In this document: positions 32,978 through 48,900 of the stretch, piece after piece
How the letters are laid out: each line of letters starts with the position of its first letter
Numbering within the stretch: position 1 is the first letter of the stretch
From: Henckelia pumila
Taxonomy: Eukaryota; Streptophyta; Magnoliopsida; Lamiales; Gesneriaceae
NCBI RefSeq assembly: GCF_033568475.1
Contig: NC_133120.1
Span: forward strand, 88,988,151 to 89,052,150
Reading direction: 5' to 3'
DNA length: 64,000 bases
Notes under the pieces: model-generated
Seen by the model: only the letters and a program-made list of their open reading frames with translations
What the model was told of the DNA's origin: nothing
The model's database searches: none
Position numbers and translations under genes: made by a program

Positions 32978-35202
32978 TGATCAATGCATCTGAGAAGCAG
33001 AACTTCCTGTCTAGATAGTGGTGATGGAAAAGGTATATTGATTGATTAATGGTGGGTCTGTGTTGAGTGGAAAACACACATTTATTTTTGAAGGAAAAGG
33101 TTTTTGTCGTGTTTATTACCGTCCAAGGACTCGATCTCTTGGTAGACACGACTTATTAGGCAATCAGCATGTGGATTCAGAATATATGAAAAATGAGTGG
33201 AATTATTGGCTAGCTACCAATTTGTTCATTGCTGCTGTAGAGAAAATTTGTAAAACTTAGATATCATTCCCAATGTAGACTCTTATTCACAAAAGCTTTG
33301 ATTTCCTACCATTTACTGTAAAATGGCTTGTTAACTGCTTTAAGATAGAATTCCGGGGAAAATACAACTCTATCTGGATAATGAAAAACATAGAGCAAAA
33401 GCATCTAATGCATGTTTCTGTTGGCTACTTTTATGAGGTATCCGTGAAGCTTTTAATTTGACAAGAACTGGGGTAGTGATTGGTTTCAATTTCTCCGTAC
33501 TTGGAACGTTGTATTTTGAAATGTAATATATCATGTCATAATAATAAACGAAATAGTAGAGTTTATAGAGGGATAAAGGTTAAATAGAAGATAATAATCG
33601 TTTTAGCAAATTTAAAGGTAAGGTTTCGGGGAATGAAAATAAGCATCAAGTGCAAAATATTTATTTAGACTTTTGTGCTTTGTTTGCAAGTCGTCTTCCT
33701 ATCGCGCTGGCTATTCTCTCCATCCATGATTCAACTTGTTTCGATCACACATCTCTTGATTTAGCTGAGTTCATGCTTTGACTGATGCTAGGCATGGAGA
33801 CGTTTTGCGGTTACAGTGTGTGTGTTCAATGTATTATAATGAACTTAAAGGCAAATGTTGAATGAATACTCGGACGACGGCTGGTAACTCCAACTTATCT
33901 ACATCACATGCTCTCTGTGACTCTATGCCATGTAGCTCTACCTTTTAATGCTTACCAATATTTTCTTGTGTAGATCATAATTAGAATCAAGTTTATTTTA
34001 AGATTTCTTCCTTTTTTTTTTTTTGAAAAAATAGATAACAGTATCCGTTGTCACTCAAGATCGGGGCCGTACAGATAGCGGCCTTCGGCTATGGTTATTT
34101 CAAACTCGTCGATCAGAGCCACGGTGGGCCGGCTAATATGAACGAATTTTTATTTCCTGTCTGTGAAAGGTGTTTGGTTGTTTGAAGATGAATTTTGGGT
34201 ACATTGGTGATGGGAAAATTTTTTGAAACTAAATATTAGATTTAATAAGGTAAGAAGTATTTCAAGGTTTCACCGTGAAAAATAAAATGTGTATAGCCAC
34301 CAAAATTTGTTGCGTTGGCTGTCCGATTCCATGTTAAAATTAGAATTGATCGCAAACTTGATGATTGGCGTTTTGAATTATTATTATTATTGCAAATTTG
34401 CAATACCCTCGATTCTACCGCATTGACAAAATAATTAATTTTTTTTTTTAAAAAAAAACTAGTTGCAGCTATAAGTTTTTTGGAGTTATTAGGGTTCATA
34501 TATCATTTTTTTAGTTATTAATACTTCCACCCAAAAAAAAATACATGAAACTAATAGAAAGGACAAATGTTTACAAAAAATTGATCATTTTTTTGAAAAT
34601 CTAAAATTACATCGTAATAATCATAATATCACAAATATTTGAGCTAAAAACATATCAAAAATATTTATATAGGATTGTCTAATTTATGAAAAATTATTAC
34701 TTTTATTTCAAAAACATTACTTTTATTACATGAATTTGATTAATCCGTTTCGGACCGTATCCGTTTCCCCAGAGACACATCACTAATAACATTTGTCTTT
34801 ATGAACAGAAAGGTCTTTTTAATTTTTTCCGAAATGAAAAATAAAATAAAAACCTGAGCCAGATAGATTTTGCTTCCTCATTTCGATCAAAATCTTTTTC
34901 TATGTGGCCAAATCCCACGTATGTGTACACACACACATATTTATTATAAAATAAAATATAATATAATATAATAATAATACCCACAATACAGAATTCTCCC
35001 TATTCAAATGTTGCAGAGTTAGAAATTCTTGCATAATTTTGTTCGTTCGTTTTTCGATATCTTTTAATGTTCTTGATTCCAATTCGACTGTCAACTACTT
35101 GAATCAGCCGTAAATACTCCAACTTTTCATTATTAGATTGGATAGATCTGAATCTGAGGGGTCTTTTGTTTCTAGAATTCTTTTTTTTAATTAACTGGGA
35201 CA
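32978..35202. other. Spacer between bL19m and the WNK kinase
   Basis: It contains the 3' flank of bL19m and the promoter side of the WNK gene. I see no supported gene. A GC-richer patch near 34050-34140 stands out from the AT-rich surroundings but I do not recognise it. Confidence 0.5.
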
Positions 35203-38520
<3,318 letters not shown>

Positions 38521-39959
38521 TCATTGGTATTAAAGTTCTGGTTGGTGTAACTCTTGCAATCTGATATTTCTAACTCACCCGTCGAAACGGACCGGCTAGC
38601 ACGAACACATAGGACATGCTGTTAGGTGATAGATATATCATTAAATATTTATCATATAACAAACTTTATACCTCTGATATATTTCTCTATCTATTCCACA
38701 TATTATCTAACTTTCTTGAAAAGTATACATGTAAATAGCTACATCTTTGTGTATTAACGACTAGCCATATATTCTTCAATCTACTGTTGTTACCCTAAAA
38801 GGAGACTACTTGTTATTTTGGCTCGTGAGACTGTACGAGGATGACGGGAAATTGTTTATATTTGTTTTATCTAATCTGTGTTGTAAAGAAATATATTTTG
38901 GCATGGATGTTATTGTGTGTTGCTGTGTTTATTCTCAGTTCAATATATATTATTGGTGGCTAACTTGCAAGCTTTAGCCAATTTATTTGAAGCCTTTTAT
39001 TTATTTATTTTGTATCATTTCAATAATTTAACAAAGCTTGAAACAAGTCCACGGCATTATTGTTTGTCTTGCTGCCAGTTATTGTACAGAATATTTCATT
39101 GGATAAAATAATCTCAAAATTAATATGAGCTTGAACCTTGTAATTTTTGTGGCCCAAATTTTTGAACGTGGACCAGAAGTAGACTCAAAATTTTTTTGGG
39201 TATTCAAATTTTTATTCATCACATTCAAGTCTCTTTTCTTCACATAGGCCACAATAAATGTGAAGCGCCTCATATTTATACATATTTATAGGATTAGTTT
39301 ATGCTATACCAAGAAAGTCATATCTCATTTTTCTTCAGATGTTCGCGCGATGTTTGCTAAAACAATCTCAAAAAAATATTGATAAGGTCTCCACGTGTTT
39401 TTTTTCAGTGAGATGTTCGCGCAAATATATGATGTGTTGAACGTCATTTTCGCACGAACATCTCTAGAAAACACTACTTGAGAACATATTACAAACTATT
39501 TTTTTTTTACAAGTTGTAGCTTTATTAAATAAATTCAACGTCCCTTGTTACAATATTAACCAGTCAAAATGAAAAATTATCAGGCACCAAAAGTAATTGA
39601 AAGTTGAAAGCCAAGTTCTATCATACTAGGCTGCGTTATGATTAAGTTTACTTCAAAAGTTTTTGCAATTTGAAACTTAGCTAAACTTTCCAATGACTAA
39701 TGCAAGCATTTATGATTTATTAGCTATGGGGTGGGTTCAAAAAAGGCAAAATAAAAGAAGATAATAATTTTTTTTTAAAAAAAAAAAAAAGAAAAGAAAG
39801 AAAAGAAGTTGAGGATATGAGAAATGGATGGATAGGAATGAGACGAAAGGCCATATTTGCTCTACCAAACATATAACACACACTCACACACACACTCGTT
39901 ATCCCTCCAAACCCCATCCCATCTCTTCATCTCCACTCTCCTCTCAGCTGTCGCCGCCC
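38521..39959. other. Spacer between the WNK and EF-Tu genes
   Basis: It holds the 3' flank of the WNK gene and the leader of the EF-Tu gene. An imperfect inverted pair (AGATGTTCGCGC near 39338, GCACGAACATCT near 39451) is present, and an A-rich tract lies near 39770-39805. No gene is seen. Confidence 0.5.
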
Positions 39960-41396
39960 ATGGCATCGATTTCCGCCGCAGCAGTGAGCTCCGCAACCGC
40001 CACCACAAAATTGGGATACCCCTCTGCCCTTTCCGTCTCTAATCCCATTTCTTCAAAACCCACCAAAGTCATCCTATCCTCTTCCTTCACACCCTCCTTA
40101 TCCACTACCCTCTTCCTCCAACCCACCACTGCTACCACCGCGCCGCTCCGCCGCTTCACAATCCGCGCCGCGCGTGGCAAATTTGAGCGGAAAAAGCCCC
40201 ATGTCAACATCGGCACCATTGGCCATGTCGACCACGGGAAAACCACCCTTACTGCTGCGCTTACCATGGCTTTAGCTTCGGTTGGTAACTCCGCTCCTAA
40301 GAAATACGATGAAATCGATGCTGCCCCTGAAGAAAGAGCTCGTGGGATTACTATCAACACAGCTACCGTGGAGTATGAAACTGAGACACGACACTATGCT
40401 CACGTTGATTGCCCGGGACATGCTGATTACGTTAAGAATATGATTACTGGAGCTGCCCAAATGGATGGAGCGATTTTGGTGGTTTCTGGGGCTGATGGAC
40501 CAATGCCGCAGACCAAAGAACATATTTTGTTGGCGAAGCAAGTTGGGGTCCCGAATATGGTGGTTTTCTTGAATAAAGAAGATCAAGTTGATGATGAGGA
40601 GTTGATTCAGTTGGTGGAGCTTGAGGTAAGGGAGTTATTGTCTTCTTATGAGTTTCCTGGTGATGATATTCCTATTGTTTGCGGTTCTGCATTGCTTGCG
40701 TTAGAGGCTTTAATGGAGAATCCCAAGATTAAGAGAGGGGAGAATAAGTGGGTGGATAAGATTTACAAGTTAATGGATGAGGTAGATGCTTACATTCCTA
40801 TTCCTCAGAGGCAGACCGATTTGCCATTTCTGATGGCGGTTGAGGATGTTTTCTCGATCACGGGTAGAGGGACTGTGGCTACCGGTAGGATAGAGAGAGG
40901 GACTGTTAAGATTGGTGATACCGTGGATCTTGTGGGATTGAAGGATACTAGGTCCACAACTGTGACCGGAGTTGAGATGTTTCAGAAGATTTTGGATGAT
41001 GCCATGGCTGGAGACAATGTTGGGTTGCTGTTGAGAGGTATTCAAAAGCTTGATATTCAGAGGGGTATGGTGTTGGCAAAGCCGGGAACTATCACTCCAC
41101 ATAAGAAATTTTCGGCTATTGTCTATGTGTTGAAGAAGGAAGAGGGTGGAAGGCATTCCCCGTTCTTTGCAGGATATAGACCACAGTTTTACATGAGGAC
41201 TACTGATGTGACGGGGAAGGTGAATGCCATTATGAATGACAAGGATGAGGAGTCAAAGATGGTGATGCCCGGTGACCGTGTCAAGATGGAGGTTGAGCTA
41301 ATTATGCCGGTTGCTTGTGAACAGGGAATGAGATTTGCCATCAGAGAGGGAGGCAAGACTGTAGGCGCAGGTGTCATTCAATCCATTATTGAGTGA
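39960..41396 (+). CDS. tufA: Plastid translation elongation factor Tu (nuclear tufA)
   Basis: An intronless gene of 478 codons. EF-Tu is the GTPase that brings aminoacyl-tRNA to the plastid ribosome. Residues 1 to about 70 form a Ser/Thr/Ala-rich transit peptide ending near [10 protein letters not shown]. The mature protein starts about [10 protein letters not shown]. The GTPase motifs are GHVDHGKT (88-95), [14 protein letters not shown] (switch I), DCPGH and NKED. The [20 protein letters not shown] segment is typical of plastid forms. Domains 2 and 3 follow in full. The ATG at 39960 is chosen over an in-frame one at 39828, because the extra 44 codons do not look like a transit peptide and lie over an ACAC-rich leader. 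Confidence 0.97.
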   Translation: MASISAAAVSSATATTKLGYPSALSVSNPISSKPTKVILSSSFTPSLSTTLFLQPTTATTAPLRRFTIRAARGKFERKKPHVNIGTIGHVDHGKTTLTAALTMALASVGNSAPKKYDEIDAAPEERARGITINTATVEYETETRHYAHVDCPGHADYVKNMITGAAQMDGAILVVSGADGPMPQTKEHILLAKQVGVPNMVVFLNKEDQVDDEELIQLVELEVRELLSSYEFPGDDIPIVCGSALLALEALMENPKIKRGENKWVDKIYKLMDEVDAYIPIPQRQTDLPFLMAVEDVFSITGRGTVATGRIERGTVKIGDTVDLVGLKDTRSTTVTGVEMFQKILDDAMAGDNVGLLLRGIQKLDIQRGMVLAKPGTITPHKKFSAIVYVLKKEEGGRHSPFFAGYRPQFYMRTTDVTGKVNAIMNDKDEESKMVMPGDRVKMEVELIMPVACEQGMRFAIREGGKTVGAGVIQSIIE

Positions 41397-43294
41397 AGTG
41401 GATAATATATGGAGGACCATGGATTGATCTTCACTTGTTGTGCGTTTCAACTAATGATATATGGGTGGCCATGGATTGATCTTCCCTTGGGAGTGAATGC
41501 GTTTTCAGTTAATTGTCATAGATTATTCCCTTTTTGGTTCACTTTTCTTATGCATTAGTGTATTAGTTTAGCTGAAATCATTGTTGTGATAATTCAATGA
41601 AAGATCCAAGATGTTTTGCTTCTGTTGTTCTTAGAGCAACTTATAGGCACCTTGTCAATTGATTCTGCTCTGGAAAAATGAGAAATCCGCTTCTTTACTT
41701 GATTGCTCGGACCAACCCTTATCCAACCCCCGCATACCCCCTCTAATAATAATAATAATAATAGTAAGAAGAATAAATAAATAACTGCAAGTTATTTGAG
41801 AAAGCAGCTTTGCAAAAGCCAAGGGTACATCTAAAATGAATTTGGTCTGTCCTATTATGCCTTTTGGCAAGGTACAGTTTGTATTATTTTTGAGATTTTG
41901 CTTGTTGAAAGACATTGGCATTGTCATCATTTTGCCATATTATGGCAGAGTAAGGAGAATATATGAAAACTCAAGATTGTGTGGAATATGTGTATGGTCT
42001 TCCTGAAACAGCTTTGTTGATGCAATTTTTCAACTTTTATTCATATTTCAGGTACAGTAAATGCTTGATATTAGTTGTTTGTGCCCATGAACTTGTACCC
42101 GATAATCATTTGGTCACCCACTTAGTTCTATGTTTACTGACCAGTGTGTCACCCTAGGTGGACTGTTCTTTCATCTTTGCATGAAACTCTCAGCGGAGTC
42201 TGCATCATTGTATATCTGTGTGGATCCTTCGATAGCCATTTGTTGTGGCACCCACCTCATCATGGGAGAATCATAGAATTTTTCCAATTTTTTTAGGGGC
42301 AGAAGAGGGCTTTACAGATACCATTCAGTGAACATCTTCTGGGTAATTTTCTAACACACACCAGTTTCTACTCTTGAAAATGTATCAGCTCTCCCATTAG
42401 ACTAAACTTCTGGGTTCACGCTTGATTATGTGACTATGTTGCTAGTGTCTTATCTGTGGACTCAGCAACGTGTGAAGTAGGCAGGTTGATTCGCGTGCTT
42501 CTGGTTGCAGCTAGAGGTAAACGTCGGTTCACAACCCTCTAGCCTATATCTGACTGGCAGCTGCCCCTAAACACGGAGTATACAATGACAAGATTTATCT
42601 TCAGAATTTAGTCCAGATTCAGGGATGTGTAGTGGCCACAGTCGAGGTTGTTAAAACATAAACTCGAACAAAGGTTTAGTTCATCTGCAAAATCGGCACT
42701 CATCATTCTTCTGAAACCAAAATAGCATCTTCTCGAATTGGGTTTGCTTCGTCTTAACAATGTCTTGGACCTTAACAACATTAATCACTGACTTGTTCCG
42801 TCGTCTCGACCAATATAAAACTCTTTCATTGGCTCAGGAAAATCCATGAGCTATGTTCCAACTGCTGCTATGGTCAGAACGAAAATGGAAGATTGAATAA
42901 GATGACATTCTGGGAGAGATGGATAGTATCGCAATTCCATTTGCGTCACTCTTCTGGTTTGACCGAACTTTTTCATCACATTTGACACTATTGCATTTTG
43001 TAGAACAAGTGGTTATTTGTATGTACCAAATTAATTAGATCGTAGAAGCTGTATGGTTTGAGTCTTATTAATTTTCTTTTATCCTGCACACATTGAAGTA
43101 CAAAGAGTTTAGATTGTGATGTGAATTAATGAATTATCAACAATATACCAACTGAATTTATTTTTAAGATTCATCCAATTAAATTAATAAATTACGCACA
43201 AATACTATAAGAATTAAAATAAATGAAAAATTAAAGACTTCCAGAATTCGTTTGTCTACATGCACATATGACACTGACCATCTAAGATGAAAAA
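41397..43294. other. Spacer after EF-Tu, no gene seen
   Basis: It begins with the EF-Tu 3' UTR, in which a segment around CCATGGATTGATCTTC is repeated imperfectly (about 41418 and 41471). The rest is unique-looking sequence with no frame or repeat I can name, apart from a short ATA repeat near 41745-41762. Confidence 0.5.
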
Positions 43295-43490
43295 CGGGTG
43301 AGACTATGCTGCACCTGGAGTTATTCTCCAGGTGCAGCACAATCGTTGGATGAAGAGCTCCTACATGAGCATGATTTCATGTGGGAGCTCCTATGATCCA
43401 ACGGCTAAGCTTCACCAGACACCACCTGATAGAACATAGTCTTACCCGATGAAAAACAAACTACACCTGATGAAACATAGTCTCATCCGG
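43295..43490. repeat. Compound foldback element upstream of the PPR gene
   Basis: It has nested inverted repeats. A perfect 14-bp hairpin TGCTGCACCTGGAG / CTCCAGGTGCAGCA has a 5-base loop (43307-43339). A second hairpin of about 25 bp arms follows (43344-43403, CGTTGGATGAAGAGCTCC against GGAGCTCCTATGATCCAACG). The outer motif CGGGTGAGACTATG (43295-43308) recurs inverted at 43435-43448 and 43476-43490. It is probably a non-autonomous DNA element; no target-site duplication is clear. Confidence 0.6.
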
Positions 43491-43653
43491 TAAAAAAACA
43501 ACTTATTTCTAAAGATTTTATTTGTCAGTCAGAAAACACGATTGAGTTTTTTAAATTATGTTTAATTAAAGTAAAATAAATAAATAAAATGATAAAACAA
43601 GTGGTCTGGAACCCAAACCCTCGAAAAGCTCTCTTGGTTGAAGTTGTGAGAGA

Positions 43654-45549
43654 ATGAATCAAAAAAGAGCAGCCATGAATCACATAAAGAGAACACTGAG
43701 TGGCGTCCGATTCGTTCACTCTCCCTCTTCAATTCAACTCTCCAGATCTCCATCAATTCGCAAACTTGTTAACCCCTTTTCTCAATTTGCACCTTTTCTT
43801 TTCTCAAAGATTCAGTCTTTTGAAAGCAGCACTCGTAAGCAGATTCACTTCTTTTCATCGAGTCCGGAATCGGTTTTGTCCCTTTTTTCGTCCGAAGATT
43901 GGAGCAAGAATCTAGATAAAGAGATGCAAGATTCAAATTTGGCTCTAACCCATGAAAATGTTGTGTTTATCTTGAAGAAATTAAGCAAAAGCCCGGAAAA
44001 AGCTTCGAGGTTCTTCAAATATGTTAACGAAGATGGGTTCGAGCCTAGTTCTTCTATTTACAGTTTGATGTTAAGAATATACACTAGCAAGGATTTCTTG
44101 AAGGAATTCTGGATCACGATAAAGGAAATGAAAGAAAAAGGGTATTATCTCGATGAAGAAACGTACAGGACAATTTTTTCAACTTTTCGTGGTTTGAAGA
44201 TGGAAAACGAGGCCACGGCACTAAGACATTTTTATCAAAGGTTGATTAGAGAGAATGCTATGGGGGAAGTTGTGAATGAGGTGGTTGAGGTCATTAAAAG
44301 TTCGGAATCGGGCGAACGGGCTGAGAGGAAGTTGGAGGAGATGAAAATCGTTCTTTCGGATAATTTTGTGTTGAGGGTGTTGAAGGAGCTTAGAGGGAAA
44401 GGAGGGTGTATTTTGAAAGCTCACAGATTTTTCAAGTGGGTAGAAAATAGTATGGGTTTCAAGCACAATGGTATTACTTACAATGGAATGCTAAGGGTTC
44501 TGTGTTGGGAAGAGTCGATCGCAGAGTTTTGGAGTGCCATGGAGGAGATGAAAAGTGCAGGTTTTGAGATGGATCTTGATACGTATATAAAGATTACGAG
44601 GCAGCTTCAGAAGAATAAAATGTTGAAGGATGCAGTGCGACTCTACGAGCATATGATGGACAGCCCGTTTAAGCCATCTTGTAAGGAATGTGATTTGCTT
44701 TTACGAACCATTGCCACTCATTCTAGTCCAGATCTTGACTTGGTGTTTAAAGTAGTGAACAAATTTGAGGCAGCTGGATATTCGAAGTCTAAGAGTGTTT
44801 ATGATGGAATTCATAGGTCTCTCACAAGCTTGGGGAAGTTTGATGAAGCAGAGAAAATTGTTCAAACAATGAAGAGTGCTGGTTATGAACCGGATAATAT
44901 CACGTATAGTCAATTGGTGTTTGGACTTTGTAAAGCAAGGAGGTGTGATGAAGCATCTATCGTCCTAGCCGAGATGGAAAAACAAGGCTGTAGTCCCGAT
45001 ATCAAGACTTGGACCATTCTGATAAAAGGGCATTGTGTGGCTAACGAGGTTGCTGAGGCAATGCTTTGCTTTGCGAAAATGATGGAGAAGGGATTCGATG
45101 CTGATGCTGACCTCATAGATGTGTTGGTCAATGGGTTCTTGAGTCAGGACAGAGCAATAGGTGCATATACATTGCTGCTTGAGTTGGTGAAAAAAGCTAG
45201 GTCGCGGCCTTGGCAAGCAACTTATAAGAATCTGATCCAAACGCTATTGGGAGGGAGGAAATTCGAGGAGGCTCTGGAACTTCTACACATGATGAAGAAA
45301 CAAAAGTACCCACCTTTTTCTGAACCCTTTGTTCATTATATTTCGAAGTTTGGGTCAGTAGAAGATGCTCAGGAGTTCTTGAAGGCTTTAAGCGTGAAAG
45401 AGTATCCATCTGTTTCTGCTTATCAACATGTTTTCAAGTCCTTCTTTGATGAAGACAGACATTCTGAGGCTAAAGATTTGTTATTTAAGTGCCCACCTCA
45501 TATACGTAAACATTCAGCAGTATGCAGTCTTTTCGGTTCTGCAACTTAA
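43654..45549 (+). CDS. P-class pentatricopeptide repeat protein, probably mitochondrial
   Basis: A single-exon 631-residue protein. PPR proteins bind organellar RNA base by base and help process, stabilise or translate it. The N-terminus (about 60 residues) is rich in Arg, Ser and Phe with almost no acidic residues, which suits mitochondrial import. About ten PPR units follow from about residue 95. The clearest are TYNGMLRVLCWEESIAEFWS, VYDGIHRSLTSLGKFDEAEK, TYSQLVFGLCKARRCDEASI, TWTILIKGHCVANEVAEAML and TYKNLIQTLLGGRKFEEALE. No E, DYW or SMR tail is present, so it is P class. A second Met at codon 8 is an alternative start. Confidence 0.92.
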   Translation: MNQKRAAMNHIKRTLSGVRFVHSPSSIQLSRSPSIRKLVNPFSQFAPFLFSKIQSFESSTRKQIHFFSSSPESVLSLFSSEDWSKNLDKEMQDSNLALTHENVVFILKKLSKSPEKASRFFKYVNEDGFEPSSSIYSLMLRIYTSKDFLKEFWITIKEMKEKGYYLDEETYRTIFSTFRGLKMENEATALRHFYQRLIRENAMGEVVNEVVEVIKSSESGERAERKLEEMKIVLSDNFVLRVLKELRGKGGCILKAHRFFKWVENSMGFKHNGITYNGMLRVLCWEESIAEFWSAMEEMKSAGFEMDLDTYIKITRQLQKNKMLKDAVRLYEHMMDSPFKPSCKECDLLLRTIATHSSPDLDLVFKVVNKFEAAGYSKSKSVYDGIHRSLTSLGKFDEAEKIVQTMKSAGYEPDNITYSQLVFGLCKARRCDEASIVLAEMEKQGCSPDIKTWTILIKGHCVANEVAEAMLCFAKMMEKGFDADADLIDVLVNGFLSQDRAIGAYTLLLELVKKARSRPWQATYKNLIQTLLGGRKFEEALELLHMMKKQKYPPFSEPFVHYISKFGSVEDAQEFLKALSVKEYPSVSAYQHVFKSFFDEDRHSEAKDLLFKCPPHIRKHSAVCSLFGSAT

Positions 45550-45912
45550 TGTCTAGAAATGCAGGTATTTCTCTGGAACGCAAAATATAAATGGTGATTT
45601 GAAAAACAGTTGCACTCCAAAATTATTGAAAAAACAATCATATTATTGTATGAACTCCAGCAAATATAACTATGTTAAAGTGTTGCTGCTGAAATTTAGC
45701 AATTGAGCTAATCTGTCTGATACAAATATTGGCTTGATACTCCATAACTATTGCCCTTTCCTGGAAATTGATGGGCATATGTCTGATGGGGCGAACGACC
45801 CTTGATGGCTGCTTTCTGTGTAGCTTTCATTTGTGCAGTTTCTGAAACACGCTACTGTCAGATTTGAATGAGACCTAGACCTTGAATGAGACCTAGATGT
45901 AGAATAATTCAG
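45550..45912. other. Spacer between two convergent genes
   Basis: It holds the 3' UTRs of the PPR gene (+) and the PCH2 gene (-). I see no further feature. Confidence 0.5.
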
Positions 45913-48900
45913 TCAGTCTGGCATCTCAGAACATTCTCGTTTTGCTGTATCTATCATCTTCCGCAAGAATTTTTCTGGTCCACAGGCAAAAGGATTTGCA
46001 AGGGTTGCGTGAGCCAAAAATGGCAGTTTTCTGAGTGATCTTCCACTTAAACCCTGCAGATGAAAGTGTTCAATTATCAAATGTCTCCTCAACGGTGGAC
46101 TGAGCAGCTGAAATCTGAGAGAGATTTACTTGAAGTTTATTGCACACATGAGAAGCTCTAACTGTATGGACAGAACAATGATGAAAGTTTTGAACGATTA
46201 ATTTTTTGTGACATTACAGGGAAAAAATAACCTTGGGTTCAGCATTTCTATTTACATGATTTTTTCAAAACTATGCTTCAAATCCACGCAGAGAAGATGA
46301 AGTAAACGGCAACCTTTTACCAGAAATCATAAAATGCAAAGTCTCCGGCAATTTTTAATTTCTAGTCACAGATAAAGGAGCAACATTACAAAATAGAAAA
46401 CATTCCCAACTTCCAATGGAAGTACAGAACGAGTAAATGAAGTTACCTCGCATGCTTCTGCAACTTCCAGCAATTGTTTACACAAATTTAATGGGGCTGC
46501 AGACTCCGTTGCTCCCGTTGTGGAATTTAGTTGTTCTTTCAGACTAGTAAAACTCTGAAGAAAGGGGTCACCATCCTGCATGAATACCATATCTTACTAA
46601 AAGATGAGCATAGTTGCAACGACTCATTAGTCTATTAAGCAGTACTGGAAGAACAATGAATCTCATTCAACATTTACAGCAATGTCAATTAATCAAGATT
46701 TAAGAAGCCTACAGCTCATCTGTGAAACATATACCTGGATCTGGGAATCTGATAATATTCCAGCCCGTAAAAGTTCAAGCAAGCAAGATCTTAAAATTTC
46801 ATAGCGTGCTTGGAGGGTTGGAGGTCCCACGTATGCCTTTATATCAGCTCGATCCACAAAGGCTATATCTGCAACCCCAAAATGATAGATATTCAAACAC
46901 TTGGCATATAGGTTTTCCGAACTTACATAATGTGTTCAAGTAATAAAAAGGCAAGAAAGTTATTTTTTTTTATTAATCTCAATTCCTTTGAAAGCTAAGA
47001 TGATCATATAATCAAATAGTCCCTCACCGAAATCTTCAAGTGGTGTTATGATGAAGAGTCAAACATTTAACTGTTATCGTTCTTGGATCAAACTTGAAAA
47101 GGCAGAACGTAAATGAATCACCGTGATGTCATTTTCTTAACAAAGGGCAGCTTTATAATTAATAATTTAATACTTCTCATTACTCAAAATATTGACTCTG
47201 ATTGTCTCCTGTAGGAATCTGATGATCTATATGCCTCAAAACTATACTAAAGTTTTCTTTTATTATTAATCATTCTCAATCTTAAAATGAACAGACTTTG
47301 GCAGTTCCCATGGAATACAACGGCCAATAATCAACTCCAGACTTCAAGCCTTTCATATCGTCCACAACTGAAGGAGAATAACGTGCATCACTTAGTGGCT
47401 TATATATATTTAACTAGCCAGCCAAATAACATGTGAGATGTTTTCAAAAGTTAGCATATCCTTTAACCATACCTATAGCAGCAGTTATATTTGAGGTGGT
47501 TAGAATTATCACATTGGGAGAGGACTTCAACTTGTCCATCTGTGTCAGGAGAGCATTGACAACCTGGAAGACAAGATTAAGTTTTTCAAGGTATAAAGGG
47601 TTCACAGGCACATTCAGTTACTCGAGAATATTCTTATGACATGAGAAATGTACCCGGATGGAATCAGAAGGTTCAGATCCAGACAAAGCAGCCTTCCTAG
47701 CGGCAGCTAGACTTTCAACTTCGTCTAGTTATTTCATTTAAAAAGATTTAGGCAGGCCTTAAGGCAATTAGGCTAGGAGGACAATTAATAATCTACCATC
47801 AAAATTACTTACCAATCAAGACAAACACGAGATTGTTTTCTTCTTCTACCATTTCTTGAATCTTAGAGAAAAGTTTTGCAACCTGAAATCCCGACGACGT
47901 AACAGCAACAAACAATCAACAGTAAGAACTAGGAAAACTTCCCCGTAACAGTTGAAGTTCATAAACATGCAGCTTCAACACAAATTTAAGCATAATATGG
48001 TATGCTCAGTTATTAGCCTTAACTATGTCAAAGAACATTGTACAAATCATCATACTTCATTTTGAACATTGAAATTCAAAGTATTTGAAAGGCACCTATT
48101 CAATGACGGCAGCTTATACATAAGGAAGGTTTCAAGCAAGTTGGTTACTTGGTTTCAATTGAGTAGTGAATAATTTTAAGCTGAAGGCCTAGAATACACA
48201 GAAAGCTACTTTCTCAAATTTGTTGGGCAAATGGATTTTTAGAGATTTGCTATCTGGATCAGGATATTTACAATAACATGATCTGAATAATATGATCAAC
48301 ATTTGAAATTAGAGAAAAAAAACATATGTTGCTTATTGTGGTCTGAAGCTGCCCTTGTATCCCTGGAAATCATACTTTTCATTATCATGAGAAATTGTAG
48401 ACTTCCATCTATCTTGTAGTTGCTGTCCTCAGTTTGAGGTCATTTCTGTCCATACTCGGATTAATAATGTCTAATCATGACCATTCAGACCATCAGGGAC
48501 AGGAATACAGTAATTTTCCAATCTGTTCTTTGATGGCCCATTTGGAAGCTAAAGCCCCAAATTTCTGATGATATCGATTCCAATACAGCTAAAATCTATG
48601 GTTGGGTGAGGAAATCTGGTAACAAATACAAGGAAAAAAGATAAGTTAAATTGAATGAAAAGGACAGTGGACGTACCAGCTTGCCACTTTCAGAAAACCA
48701 TTTACTGAACAAGGAATGTGCATTAACCTCTATCAACTGGCACTGTGGGTATCTGATTTTTTAACAATATCAAATGCTGAACTGAAATGATGAAATGAAA
48801 CTAAATAATGGCCTAAATATGAAATGACTGCTACACACAAAAAGGTTTTTAATCATAACCTGGAGCTTAAGCGTATGGAGAGTTTTTGTGCCAATGCTTT

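Noticed and set aside
39828-39959. 44-codon N-terminal extension of EF-Tu
   Set aside because: The extension reads through an ACAC-rich leader and lacks transit-peptide character; the ATG at 39960 gives a normal plastid EF-Tu precursor.
39944-40360. 138-codon minus-strand frame over EF-Tu
   Set aside because: Antisense shadow of the strongly codon-biased EF-Tu gene.
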